Part shown: one piece after another, positions 42,993-52,845 of the stretch
Layout: every line of letters starts with the position of its first letter
Position numbering within the stretch: the stretch's first letter is position 1
Source of the DNA: an uncultured Bacteroides sp.
GTDB taxonomy: Bacteria > Bacteroidota > Bacteroidia > Bacteroidales > Bacteroidaceae
NCBI RefSeq assembly: GCF_963676325.1
Contig: NZ_OY781099.1
Coordinates: forward strand, 2,976,001 to 3,040,000
Reading direction: 5' to 3'
DNA length: 64,000 nucleotides
Program-made: the position numbers and the translations under genes
Notes under the pieces: model-generated
What the model was told of the DNA's origin: nothing
The model's database searches: none
The model's input: the letters and a program-made list of their open reading frames with translations, nothing else

Positions 42993-45131
42993 CTAATTAT
43001 GATGTTGTAAATTTAGTTTTATCTTCTTCAAGTCGCCCAGTTCATTCACAGGGCGTTCTATGTCATAAGGAATAGGTTGGTGTGAGAATGTCTGGAAATA
43101 AAGCAGACAAGCATCTTTCCACCAAACAGCATCCTTGCTTTGTATCTTCAGGCGAGACTGCACCTCTTTAAAACGCTGCGCGTCAACATAAGGTTCCATT
43201 CTGTCCCATGTCTTCTGGAATTCACGTACTTGCTGCGCTCCTTTGTCATAGGTATAGCAAAGCTTTTCCCATAAAGTCTGTCCGTTATGCATTTTATAGC
43301 TCCATGGTACATGATGAAACCAAAGGATAAGCTGTTCGGGGCAACTGCTCAGGTCATTGTATTGTTCCCGAAGAGGAGAATTATACTGACTAACAGAGTT
43401 ACTACCGGAAAGTGTACGGTTAAACCCAATACCCAATGAATCAGCTTTATGATAATAAGACGGTAGCCAGTCGGGCCTTGCACCTTCAACAGCGCACCAA
43501 GGCTCGGGACCGTAATGATGTCCCCAGGCAAACAAGTGATGAAGTCCCAAAGGCATCATGTAATTTACCACAGCCTCCCGTGATTCAAGCATCATCTTTT
43601 TTACAGGTTCCACAAATTCTTTCTTATCATTGAAGGTAAGCTTAATCCATTCGTCGGCAATCTGACCGGAAGTCAGCTCATGATTCCATGCCAACCTACC
43701 AAAAGCATACCAGTTGGCCTGAGCAAAATGATGTCCGCACCAGTTGGCATCTTCACCAATATTTGCTACCCCGGCAATGGCCGTGAGTGAATTGGGTAAG
43801 AGAGAACCATCCGTTACCTTGGCAACAGTAGAACTTTTCCCTGAACAATAAGTATCACTATCCAGACACTCTTTATAAAGCGGAGCCAGAAAAACCAAAT
43901 GATTAGATTCACCCAGGTATTCCTGTGTAATCTGAAACTCAGGCATGATAGGCGTATGCTTCATGGCACCAAACAAAGCGCTGATCGGTTCACGAGGTTG
44001 GAAATCAATCGGGCCATTCTTCACCTGAAGAATCACATTGGAACGAAACTTTCCATCGAGGGGAAGGAATTCTTTGTAAGCTTGTCCAGCTCTGTCGTCC
44101 ATTCCGGACTTATAAACAAAGGCACGCCACATCACTATTCCGTGGTAAGGTTTCAAAGCATCGGCCAGCATATTGGCTCCGTCGGCATGTGTACGCCCAA
44201 AATCCTGTGGACCAGGAAGTCCTTCTGAATTGGCTTTCACCAAAAATCCTCCAAAATCAGGGATCAGTGAATATATTTCCTTTGCCTTTGCAAACCACCA
44301 ACGGCGAACATCTTTGTTCAAAGGGTCAGAAGTTGGCAGTCCACCCAGTGCAGCTGGCGAAGAAAAGTTAACAGAAAGATAAACACGAATGCCATACGGA
44401 CGAAACACCGCGGCCAGTGCTTTTACTTTCTGCAAATAAGCTGCACTAAGAATCTCAGGACTGGCATTTACATTATTAAGTACCGTTCCGTTTATACCAA
44501 TTGAAGCATTGGCACGGGCATATTCTTTATAGCGAGAAGACAGTTTTCCAGGAAGATCTTCCCATTTCCAGAGTGAGTGTCCTGCATATCCTCGCTCAAT
44601 TGTTCCGTCCGGATTATCCCAATGGTTAAGCACTCTGATTTTATAAGCAGGTTTCTCTTTTACATTCATAGAAGATGGAAAAGGAAGAGCCGTCTGTATG
44701 GTTCTCAAAAGGTTGAATACAGCATACATCACTCCAGTTTCCCCCTCAGAAGCAAGTACCAGACAATCTTTACCCTGATGTTTCATTGTACGTATAATGA
44801 AGCCTTCATTTCCTAATACCTGCAGTTCCTTGCTTAATCCAAATGGTTGAATAAGTTTACTATTTTTTGTTCCAATTACGAGCGAATGTTCCTGAACCGA
44901 ACGAGTAACAGGCAGTTCTGTTCCGGTAAGTTGTCTCCATGCAGTCTGCAATTCGCCAAAAGCCAAATTGTCTGACGGTTCATCACAAGCCACTGATGTA
45001 ATCACAGACGATAAAGCCTTAACCTGATTATCTGGAAGTGACTGATAGCGAAGCCATAGTTGCGAACCATCCTCAGCAAAAACAATTCCGGGAATAAAAA
45101 CAAATAATAATGTATAAAAATATAATTTCAT
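42993..45131 (-). CDS. GH67 alpha-glucuronidase
   Basis: The 712-residue protein has a signal peptide (MKLYFYTLLFVFIPGIVFA), a GH67 N-terminal domain and the catalytic barrel. The KANSEGLPGPQDFGRTHADGANML-type block carries a catalytic-region Glu, and IMPEFQITQEYLGESNHLVFL and GVANIGEDANWCGHHFAQANWYAFGRLAW are further family blocks. It cuts 4-O-methyl-glucuronic acid or glucuronic acid from the non-reducing end xylose of aldouronic acids. It complements the polymer-active GH115 upstream. Together with uxuA and the reductase it forms a unit with its own -7 box (45161-45154). Confidence 0.95.
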   Translation of the reverse strand: MKLYFYTLLFVFIPGIVFAEDGSQLWLRYQSLPDNQVKALSSVITSVACDEPSDNLAFGELQTAWRQLTGTELPVTRSVQEHSLVIGTKNSKLIQPFGLSKELQVLGNEGFIIRTMKHQGKDCLVLASEGETGVMYAVFNLLRTIQTALPFPSSMNVKEKPAYKIRVLNHWDNPDGTIERGYAGHSLWKWEDLPGKLSSRYKEYARANASIGINGTVLNNVNASPEILSAAYLQKVKALAAVFRPYGIRVYLSVNFSSPAALGGLPTSDPLNKDVRRWWFAKAKEIYSLIPDFGGFLVKANSEGLPGPQDFGRTHADGANMLADALKPYHGIVMWRAFVYKSGMDDRAGQAYKEFLPLDGKFRSNVILQVKNGPIDFQPREPISALFGAMKHTPIMPEFQITQEYLGESNHLVFLAPLYKECLDSDTYCSGKSSTVAKVTDGSLLPNSLTAIAGVANIGEDANWCGHHFAQANWYAFGRLAWNHELTSGQIADEWIKLTFNDKKEFVEPVKKMMLESREAVVNYMMPLGLHHLFAWGHHYGPEPWCAVEGARPDWLPSYYHKADSLGIGFNRTLSGSNSVSQYNSPLREQYNDLSSCPEQLILWFHHVPWSYKMHNGQTLWEKLCYTYDKGAQQVREFQKTWDRMEPYVDAQRFKEVQSRLKIQSKDAVWWKDACLLYFQTFSHQPIPYDIERPVNELGDLKKIKLNLQHHN

Positions 45132-45153
45132 TATATACTTTTTTAAGGTGACA

Positions 45154-45161
45154 CAAATATA
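45154..45161 (-). promoter_or_regulatory. -7 promoter element of the GH67-uxuA-reductase unit
   Basis: TATATTTG on the minus strand, 22 nt before the GH67 ATG at 45131. It suggests this unit is transcribed apart from the susC-led unit, whose last gene ends at 45310. Confidence 0.65.
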
Positions 45162-45309
45162 CTTTCTATTTTATAATAAGAATCACAAAACAGAATATTT
45201 TAATGAGATAAACAGACTGACAAATTCGTATCTTACATGAACATCTTTCACATAAGATACGAAAAGTCACCAACTATGTAATTTAAGTCTAGAAAAAGCT
45301 TCTGGAATA

Positions 45310-47958
45310 TTATTCCTTCACATAATATGTATTTCCGGTAACCAGAACATCCTTCTGCACCACTTGCTTGGAAGCAATAGATTTAGCATCCGGTTGCTTG
45401 CCACCTACAGAAATCTGAACTGTACCAGCCTCAACCACAGCAAAGTTATCCTTGTTGCGTGCCGACATTTGAATAGGTTTCAAAGTGAACTCAACCTCTT
45501 TGGTTTCTCCAGCTTTCAGATGAACACGTTTAAATCCCTGAAGAGAACGAATGGCAGTCTTCAATTTGCTATCAGGAAGAGATACATAAAGTTCAGCTAC
45601 TTCATCACCATCATACTTTCCAGTGTTCTTTACTTCTGCAGTTGCCTTGATTTCTTCTCCTGCTTTTATTGAAGATGGGGCATTTTTGATAGCGTATTCA
45701 AAAGTAGAATAACTCAAACCGTAACCAAACTGATAAAGAGGTTCACCTTTAAAATAACGATAAGTCTTGCCAGTCATATCATATTCAGTGAAGGCAGGAA
45801 TCTGGTCAATTGATTTGTAAAAAGTTAGCGGTAATCGTCCGGATGGATTGTAATCACCAAAGAGAACATCAGCAATGGCAGTTCCACCACCTTGCCCCGG
45901 GTACCAAGCCTCAACAATAGCAGGAATATTTTCATTTTCCCAGTTAAAGGCAAGTGCACTTCCGTTAAGCAATACCAATACTGTAGGTTTTCCCAGTTTC
46001 TGAATCTCACGAATAAGGTCGGTCTGCGTGTTTGGTAATTTAATATCCAGACGGTCACCACCCGAGAATCCTTCTACTTTTACAGGCATTTCTTCACCTT
46101 CGAGCAGCGGACTAAGTCCCATGCAAAGAACAACAACATCCGATTTTTTAGCCAGCTCAATAGCTTCTTGTTTTAAATTTGGCTTTGGAGTATCCCACAA
46201 CAGACGCATAATAGAATATTCAGTATTGTTCTGAGTATATTCCAGACGAATATTATATGCTTTACCAGCTTCCAAAGTCATCAACTCATACAATTTACGG
46301 GGATGATGAATATCATTCCATTTAGTAACTAGTTTATCATTTATATATAGGTTAAATCCAGAAAAGCCTTCACCACCAAGAGCATACTCACCGGTAACCG
46401 GAGGAACAAGCACCCCACTCCACTTAGCGGAGAAATGGTCATACTTCAGATCTTTAAACGGAGGTGTTGTTCGCCATACAAAATCTACATTCTTATCAAT
46501 ACGTGAATGAACCGGTTTACCTTTCCAATCACTGTTATTGTAATAGTCAGCCTTTAAACCTTTTTGCTGCATAGTTGCATCGGTAAATAGATAATCTGTA
46601 GGAACAGCAGAGAAGTAAGGAAGCTTCTCGGCCAATGGGCAACCCTGTGCAAAGGTAACTTCAGCATTAGGAAGTTTTTCACGAAGTCCGGTAAGTGGAG
46701 TTTTAGGATTGGTAGGATAACCATTGTAATTTCCAAGTAATACTTCCAAGTCGTTAGCATTAGGTCCAATCACTGCAACCTTCTTCACATCCTTGCTCAA
46801 AGGAAGTATATTGTTTTCATTCTTCAGCAGAACAATAGATTTACGGGCAGCATCAACAGCCAAAGCCTGATGCTCTTTGCTATCAACCACGCTGAATGGA
46901 ATCTTAGAGTATTTCACCATCTCCTGAGGATCGAATTGTCCCAGTTTCATGCGGGCAAGAATTATTCGCTTTACGGAAACATCCAGTTCTTTTTCTGTTA
47001 CCAATCCCTTCTTAACAGCATCAGCTAAATGAATATAGGTGTCGCCACAATTCAGATCTGTTCCTGATTTTATCGCCATAGCAGCAGCTTCCTCAGGAGT
47101 AGCCACTATATGATGCCCGGTTTTCTCATAGAAGTCGCGGATAGCCCAACAGTCGGATACGATGTAACCCTTGAATCCCCATTGCTTACGAAGCATCTCT
47201 TCCAGAAATTTATTACCACAGCAAGGTGCACCGCGAAAACTTTGATAAGCACACATCACAGAGTAAACTTTGGCTTCCTCTACTGTCTTCTTGAAATGCG
47301 GAGTATAGGTTTCTGCCATATCATAATCACTTGGCCATACATCAAAAGAGTGACGGGTAGATTCCGGTCCGCTATGAACTGCGAAGTGTTTTGCAGTAGC
47401 AATCAGTTTATAGTATTTAGGATCATTGCCCTGCAAACCCTTGATAAAAGGAACAGCCAGTTCACCTGTCAGATAAGGATCTTCGCCATACGTTTCCATT
47501 CCTCTACCCCAACGTGGATCACGGAAAATATTGATATTTGGCGTCCAGTAAGTCAACCCCTGGTAAATACCTCTTTTGCCCCGGGAAGCATATTCGTGAT
47601 GCTTTGCCCGAGCTTCATCAGATATTGCATCGGCAATGGCGAACATTCCGTCACTGTCCCACATAGATGCCATACCAATGGCCTGTGGAAAAACTGTGGC
47701 TCTTCCCGAACGGGCAACTCCGTGAAGACATTCATTCCAAAAGTTGTGAGCAGGAATACCTAGTCGTGGTATCTCCGGTGAGTCATATCTCACAATCTGA
47801 ACTTTCTCTGCCAATGTCATTCTGGAAACTAAATCTTCCGTCCGTCGTTCAAAGCTCAGAGACGTATTCTTATACGGAGGTATCTTGGCACTTGATGTTC
47901 CAAAACCTATTAACCCACACGCCAGGAGAAGATATCTGCAGTACTTTTGTGCTTTCAT
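45310..47958 (-). CDS. GH3 beta-glycosidase with PA14 domain (candidate beta-xylosidase)
   Basis: With the start at 47958 (MKAQKYCRYLLLACGLIGFG, signal peptide) the protein has 882 residues. The upstream extension to 48051 would run over the neighbouring gene and lacks a signal sequence. The N-terminal GH3 barrel carries the nucleophile Asp in KGYIVSDCWAI (about 268). A PA14 domain is inserted (about 460-600; LKADYYNNSDWKGKPVHSR, YALGGEGFSGFNLYINDK), then the GH3 C-terminal sandwich (VVLCMGLSPLLEGEE) and a fibronectin-III-like domain. Relatives remove xylose, glucose or arabinose from short chains; here xylose is most likely from context. It is the last gene of the susC-led unit, 34 nt after the esterase gene. 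Confidence 0.92.
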   Translation of the reverse strand: MKAQKYCRYLLLACGLIGFGTSSAKIPPYKNTSLSFERRTEDLVSRMTLAEKVQIVRYDSPEIPRLGIPAHNFWNECLHGVARSGRATVFPQAIGMASMWDSDGMFAIADAISDEARAKHHEYASRGKRGIYQGLTYWTPNINIFRDPRWGRGMETYGEDPYLTGELAVPFIKGLQGNDPKYYKLIATAKHFAVHSGPESTRHSFDVWPSDYDMAETYTPHFKKTVEEAKVYSVMCAYQSFRGAPCCGNKFLEEMLRKQWGFKGYIVSDCWAIRDFYEKTGHHIVATPEEAAAMAIKSGTDLNCGDTYIHLADAVKKGLVTEKELDVSVKRIILARMKLGQFDPQEMVKYSKIPFSVVDSKEHQALAVDAARKSIVLLKNENNILPLSKDVKKVAVIGPNANDLEVLLGNYNGYPTNPKTPLTGLREKLPNAEVTFAQGCPLAEKLPYFSAVPTDYLFTDATMQQKGLKADYYNNSDWKGKPVHSRIDKNVDFVWRTTPPFKDLKYDHFSAKWSGVLVPPVTGEYALGGEGFSGFNLYINDKLVTKWNDIHHPRKLYELMTLEAGKAYNIRLEYTQNNTEYSIMRLLWDTPKPNLKQEAIELAKKSDVVVLCMGLSPLLEGEEMPVKVEGFSGGDRLDIKLPNTQTDLIREIQKLGKPTVLVLLNGSALAFNWENENIPAIVEAWYPGQGGGTAIADVLFGDYNPSGRLPLTFYKSIDQIPAFTEYDMTGKTYRYFKGEPLYQFGYGLSYSTFEYAIKNAPSSIKAGEEIKATAEVKNTGKYDGDEVAELYVSLPDSKLKTAIRSLQGFKRVHLKAGETKEVEFTLKPIQMSARNKDNFAVVEAGTVQISVGGKQPDAKSIASKQVVQKDVLVTGNTYYVKE

Positions 47959-47992
47959 GACTATTGTATTTTCTGTTAATCTTATTTTAATG

Positions 47993-49939
47993 CTATTTAT
48001 TTGTTCTGAACGGAGAAGCAGGAAGTCCCTCTTTGTTTCTAAGATTTGCACCTTGAGGATTATCAGCCCAGGCGTATCTCACAGAAACCGGATTCTTTAT
48101 ATCATTATTCCATACCACGACCTTATTTCCAACTATTCTTGCTTTTGCCCAGACAAACTTATTATTGGAACCGGCAATAGCAAATCCCTTTAGTTCACCT
48201 TTAGCTGTTAACCCGCTTCCTACACTTGTAAAGGAAAGAAGAGCCTGATTTCCTTTAATGACCATCGATTTATAGATAGGACCTGAACTAACCAAATTCT
48301 TTTCTCCATAAGCTATTTTCTGAGCAGCCAGAGATAATCTGTGGCCAACAGCTTTTTTATTTAGCGGATGAACATCGTTCCATTCACCTAAATCAATAGC
48401 AACAACCACTGCCGTATTTGGTATCTTCAGTGCACTTAGCTGAGCTTCCCTTAACATAGCCCAGTTGCTTTCAGACGGTTCTTTCTTTGCTTCCATAAAA
48501 TTAGGCAACTGCATACAGATGAAAGGCAGGTTTGGATTGCCCCATTTATTTCTCAGATTGTTAATCAGAGAGGAAAGCATGAATTCATATTCACCGGAAC
48601 GACCAGTATTCGATTCTCCCTGATACCATACTGCCCCTTTGATTGCATAATCTGTTATCGGTGCTATCATGGCATTATAAAGTCCAAAAGGTTTATATTG
48701 AAAGGTAGTTGTTGACTTCATCGGTTCCATCCGGGCACCAACCTTATATTTCCAATCGCCTTTCAAATCTATTTCACTATTACCGACAATCAGTTTATAA
48801 GGTTTGTCTTTTACAAAACCACCCTGACCACTATAGCTAATCACCCTGATGGTTATAGTATTGGCACCCTCTTTCAAAAGTACGGCCGGAATGGTGTATA
48901 TACGTGGAGGATACTGGTATGAAATTGTTCCCACAAAAGTTCCGTTCACAAAGACTGAGTCGCAATCAACAACACATCCAAGTCTCAATGTAGCCTGCTT
49001 GCCAACCATTGAAGCCGGCATATCAATTGTTTTCCTGAGCCACACGGAAGTATTCAGTCCTTTCATTCCATTATCCGACCAGGAAGAAGGAAGATTCATT
49101 GTTCCCCAGTCGGAAGCATCAAGTTCTTTATCAAACCATTTTGTAGAACCGGAAATTCCCTTATCGGCTTTATAGAGCGCTATATTCCATTCTTTAACCA
49201 TTTTACCTTCGCTTGTCCGTATACTGTCCATATATCCGGCTTTACGAAGTACTCTTGAACTCTCCTGATAAGCAGGATATTGGTTCAATCTATCTTCTGG
49301 TAACCAGGCTTCAATAGGTGAACCTCCCACAGCCGATCTGATTATACCAACCGGAACACCGTATTTCTGATACAAATCCTTTGCAAAGAAATAGGCCACA
49401 GCAGAGAAACGAAGAACGTCCTTTGGATTAACTGACTGCCACGTTCCGCCTGAAAGGTCTTGTGTCGGAGCATTGAAGTCATATTTTAAAGGAACAGCAA
49501 ATTCTCTGATTTTGCTATTGTTTGCGTTTTCAACTTCTGCTCTATAAAGATCAAGAACTCTGTTTATAGGGAGTTCCATATTAGACTGACCAGAACAAAG
49601 CCAGACTTCACCTATCAGAATGTCTTTTATCAGCTTATCGTTTACCTTCATAGTATAAGGACCACCAGCCTTCTGAGCTGGAAGTTTCACCAGCCACTTG
49701 CCGGAAGTATCAGCAACAGTGCGATACACTTTATTAAGAAATGAAATTTCAATCTTTTCCTGCGGAGATGCCCATCCCCACAATTTTAGTTCAGTGTTTC
49801 TTTGCAAAACCATGCCATCGGCAATGAGTCGTGGCAACCTCACCTCTGCATTGGCAAAGGCGACTGGAAGAATCAGGAAGAATAATAAAGCGATTCCTTT
49901 CCTTAGACTGGTTCTATGTGTTTGAGATAATATTTTCAT
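47993..49939 (-). CDS. sialate O-acetylesterase-family esterase (candidate acetylxylan esterase)
   Basis: The 648-residue secreted protein has a signal peptide (GIALLFFLILPVAFANA), an N-terminal beta domain (GMVLQRNTELKLWGWASP), then the SGNH esterase domain with the nucleophile Ser in VWLCSGQSNMELP (about 114). A galactose-binding-like insert follows (about 255-385, KGLNTSVWLRKTIDMP), then the second half with GAVWYQGESN and a catalytic Asp-x-x-His in DVHPLNKKAVGHRLS. Such proteins remove O-acetyl groups from sialic acids, but in xylan loci members deacetylate xylan. The context favours acetylxylan. It follows the GH115 gene by 22 nt. Confidence 0.9.
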   Translation of the reverse strand: MKILSQTHRTSLRKGIALLFFLILPVAFANAEVRLPRLIADGMVLQRNTELKLWGWASPQEKIEISFLNKVYRTVADTSGKWLVKLPAQKAGGPYTMKVNDKLIKDILIGEVWLCSGQSNMELPINRVLDLYRAEVENANNSKIREFAVPLKYDFNAPTQDLSGGTWQSVNPKDVLRFSAVAYFFAKDLYQKYGVPVGIIRSAVGGSPIEAWLPEDRLNQYPAYQESSRVLRKAGYMDSIRTSEGKMVKEWNIALYKADKGISGSTKWFDKELDASDWGTMNLPSSWSDNGMKGLNTSVWLRKTIDMPASMVGKQATLRLGCVVDCDSVFVNGTFVGTISYQYPPRIYTIPAVLLKEGANTITIRVISYSGQGGFVKDKPYKLIVGNSEIDLKGDWKYKVGARMEPMKSTTTFQYKPFGLYNAMIAPITDYAIKGAVWYQGESNTGRSGEYEFMLSSLINNLRNKWGNPNLPFICMQLPNFMEAKKEPSESNWAMLREAQLSALKIPNTAVVVAIDLGEWNDVHPLNKKAVGHRLSLAAQKIAYGEKNLVSSGPIYKSMVIKGNQALLSFTSVGSGLTAKGELKGFAIAGSNNKFVWAKARIVGNKVVVWNNDIKNPVSVRYAWADNPQGANLRNKEGLPASPFRTNK

Positions 49940-49961
49940 TTGTTCATCAACTTTATAAATG

Positions 49962-52832
49962 CTACTTTACTTTGTTCAGGAACGGACTTTCCGGTGCTCC
50001 CAGATAACTTGGTTTCAAACCACCCATATCAAGCAATATTTTTTGCAGAACAATGCCCGGTTCAATGGCACGATACTTTATTGTATGAAGTCCAGCACCA
50101 GAAAAATGGTGCTTGGTTACCGATTCAATGATACTGTTTGCCACCCAACGTTCTCTTTCCCGTTCAGTAAACTTCTGGTTAAAGTTCACAATCTGTTCTT
50201 CTCCTCCGTCAATAGATACAGCATAGCGCAATCCTTTATTACCATTAAAGTTGAGTGTTGGTGAAAGAAGAAGTTTCAGTGTTGCATCACCCGAAGATTG
50301 CAAATAAACATCATATTCCAATGATACTCCGTTTGCCGCATCTTCCTGAGGAACAGCCGTAACCGGAGAAGTTGTAATGCCGGAAAGTGTTTTCCCTAGT
50401 CCGGGAATTATCTGCCAGGAAACCTTATCGTTATTATTTGCTGCGGAATAATGTTCAGCTTCAATGGATACACAACCGTTACTCTCCATAAATGTTCTGC
50501 GTTTCAGGTTCTCTGGAGTTTGTAAAGAGTAAGCTTCCACCTTTATAGTTATTGATTTACCTTTCGTCTTCACCACGATTTTGCCCTCGTGCTTTCCGAC
50601 TGATAATTTATTCCAATCAATACTGATATTTATTCGCCTATCATTTCCAATTATTCCTTTATAATCTGAAATTATTAACCAATCATTTGAAGCTTTCAAA
50701 GTATATTCAAAAGGAGTTTCACCGGCATTAAACAAGTCAATGTAGTACTGTTGTTTAGCAAAAGAATCAAATGCCGGCAAACTGATTTCTGCTTTATTCA
50801 ATGCAGCAACATCCTTTGAATCTTCTACCGCTACTCTCATATCAGCATCCTTGGAAGCAGCAACAAAAGATACTTTCGGCATCACATTCTTTTCAGGTTG
50901 CTGCCAGGATGTATATCCTATATGAGTTTGATCCATCATGTGATTCCACTTACCCCCGGCTATTTCTTTATTATAATGTATAGTCAGCAAGGAATCGCGT
51001 TCATAAAATTGTTTTACTTTCATTGCCCAATCATTAGCAGAAGTTCTGCCTTGAGCTGCATATAATTGATTAAGTGCTTGTGCGGCATACATTTCATTCA
51101 AGTTGGCACATGCCTGAATGGGGAACAATACTAACTGGTCGAATGCATCACGAGTATCGGATGGCAAACGGTTATAAAGCTCTGTAGCCTCTTTCTCTAG
51201 TTGTTTGTAATCTTTCACAACTCCGTCAAATTCACGGTAATTCACCGTACTGTATGTTCCCGCATTCAACAATTCAGGAGTAACTCTTCTATTATATTTA
51301 GTATATAGGTTAACCATTCTGGCAGCATCTTTGGCATAAGTATCACCAAACTGCTGAGCGCACCATTTTTCTGTATGTTCAATCAGATTATTCGCACTGA
51401 ATTGATCAGGATTCCATGCCATATCAAGGAAAAAGCTTATTGGATATTCCATAGGTTTAAGATCGCCCACATTTAAAATCCAAATCTTATCAACGCCATA
51501 GCGATAGGTCAGATTCATCTGCTCCCATATTCGTTGTACCTGGGAAACATTCAGCCATTTATAATTACGTGGACCACCTACATAATCAACATGATAATAC
51601 ATCCCATATCCACCTTTACGATAAGGTGCACCTAAATCTGGCAACTTGCGTACATTGCCCCAGTTATCATCACAAAGCAGCAACGTTACATCATCGGGCA
51701 CACGCATTCCTTTATCATAATATTCCTGTACCTCTTTATAAAGAGCCCACATCTGAGGAGTTTCTTCCGCATTTCGTTTAGTAACTTCAGTAATAATCCG
51801 GCGCTGGTCTTTAACAATATTCTGTAGCAACTCTATGTTAGCGTTTTCAGTCATAGGTTCATCACCATCGCCTCGCATGCCAACAGTAATAACCGATTCC
51901 CAGTCCTTGCAACGCTCTATACCTGTTCGCCAGAAATCACGTAACACAGCTCCATTCTTCGTATAATCCCATGCACCGGCTCCTCTGCGTTTCCAGTCCT
52001 GCTGGGCTAACCCCATTGGTTCGTGATGTGAAGTACCCATCACAATTCCCATTTCATTGGCTAAAGGCCCGCTGACCGAATCATCATCATAAAAAGCATT
52101 TCCCCACATGGCAGGCCACATATAGTTACCTTTCAGACGAAGAACCAACTCAAAAACCTTTTCATAAAACTTGTGATTGAAACCTCCGAAAGTATCTTTA
52201 CTCCATCCGCTAAGTGCAGGAGCTTCATCATTCAGAAAAATTCCCCGATACTTTACGGCCGGCTCACCATCAGTATACTTCCCACAGATCACATAAATAT
52301 CTTTTTGTTTTTTCACTGGCACATCTGCCCAATAATACCATGGAGAAACACCTATTTGAGCCGAGAGCTCATATACGCCATAGATAGTACCACGCTTGTC
52401 ACTACCGGCAATAACCAATGCTTCGTCTACTCCCTGAAAAGGGTGAGCTATTGTCTGGATAAGATATTTTTCATTTTTCCCGCTTAATTCGGCAGCATCA
52501 ATTTTGCCCGATTTTACCAGCTGATTGATAAAGGTATTCTTTCCCAAGGTACCTATTATCAGCAACTGTTTTTCTTTAGGAAGTTTATTCTTTGATAAAA
52601 AAGGGACAAAACCTGTTACATTATTTATATCATTCCGTAGATTATTAACTGCACGAAGTACACCGGGATAGTCTGTGCTATCCTCCACCATGCAAACTGG
52701 ATTACCAGATGCAACTAAAGGGAACCTGTCATTGCCTCCGGTATTCAGAATAAACTTTTGAAGAGAACTTCCAAAAACGCTGAATGACGATACAATAAAT
52801 AATGAAAAGACAATAATACATTTTAATTTCAT
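49962..52832 (-). CDS. GH115 alpha-glucuronidase
   Basis: The 956-residue protein has a signal peptide (MKLKCIIVFSLFIVSSFSVFG). Family blocks include KYRGIFLNDEAPALSGWSK, LRLKGNYMWPAMWGNAFYDDD, MGTSHHEPM, GMRGDGDEPM, LLCDDNWGNVRKLP and MYYHVDYVGGPRNYKWLN, covering the GH115 catalytic barrel; the C-terminal part is the extended beta-rich domain of full-length members. It removes (4-O-methyl)glucuronic acid from internal and terminal xylose of polymeric glucuronoxylan. An ATG at 52856 is also in frame but overlaps the GH35 gene by 11 nt and puts charged residues before the signal peptide, so 52832 is preferred. Confidence 0.94.
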   Translation of the reverse strand: MKLKCIIVFSLFIVSSFSVFGSSLQKFILNTGGNDRFPLVASGNPVCMVEDSTDYPGVLRAVNNLRNDINNVTGFVPFLSKNKLPKEKQLLIIGTLGKNTFINQLVKSGKIDAAELSGKNEKYLIQTIAHPFQGVDEALVIAGSDKRGTIYGVYELSAQIGVSPWYYWADVPVKKQKDIYVICGKYTDGEPAVKYRGIFLNDEAPALSGWSKDTFGGFNHKFYEKVFELVLRLKGNYMWPAMWGNAFYDDDSVSGPLANEMGIVMGTSHHEPMGLAQQDWKRRGAGAWDYTKNGAVLRDFWRTGIERCKDWESVITVGMRGDGDEPMTENANIELLQNIVKDQRRIITEVTKRNAEETPQMWALYKEVQEYYDKGMRVPDDVTLLLCDDNWGNVRKLPDLGAPYRKGGYGMYYHVDYVGGPRNYKWLNVSQVQRIWEQMNLTYRYGVDKIWILNVGDLKPMEYPISFFLDMAWNPDQFSANNLIEHTEKWCAQQFGDTYAKDAARMVNLYTKYNRRVTPELLNAGTYSTVNYREFDGVVKDYKQLEKEATELYNRLPSDTRDAFDQLVLFPIQACANLNEMYAAQALNQLYAAQGRTSANDWAMKVKQFYERDSLLTIHYNKEIAGGKWNHMMDQTHIGYTSWQQPEKNVMPKVSFVAASKDADMRVAVEDSKDVAALNKAEISLPAFDSFAKQQYYIDLFNAGETPFEYTLKASNDWLIISDYKGIIGNDRRINISIDWNKLSVGKHEGKIVVKTKGKSITIKVEAYSLQTPENLKRRTFMESNGCVSIEAEHYSAANNNDKVSWQIIPGLGKTLSGITTSPVTAVPQEDAANGVSLEYDVYLQSSGDATLKLLLSPTLNFNGNKGLRYAVSIDGGEEQIVNFNQKFTERERERWVANSIIESVTKHHFSGAGLHTIKYRAIEPGIVLQKILLDMGGLKPSYLGAPESPFLNKVK

Positions 52833-52845
52833 AATAACTGCTATT

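Noticed and set aside
47110..47763. 217-codon frame antisense to the GH3 gene
   Set aside because: It is a shadow of the GH3 catalytic domain, whose family motifs are intact on the other strand.
47959..48051. Upstream extension of the GH3 gene to 48051
   Set aside because: It would overlap the 3' end of the esterase gene and place charged residues before the signal peptide starting at 47958.
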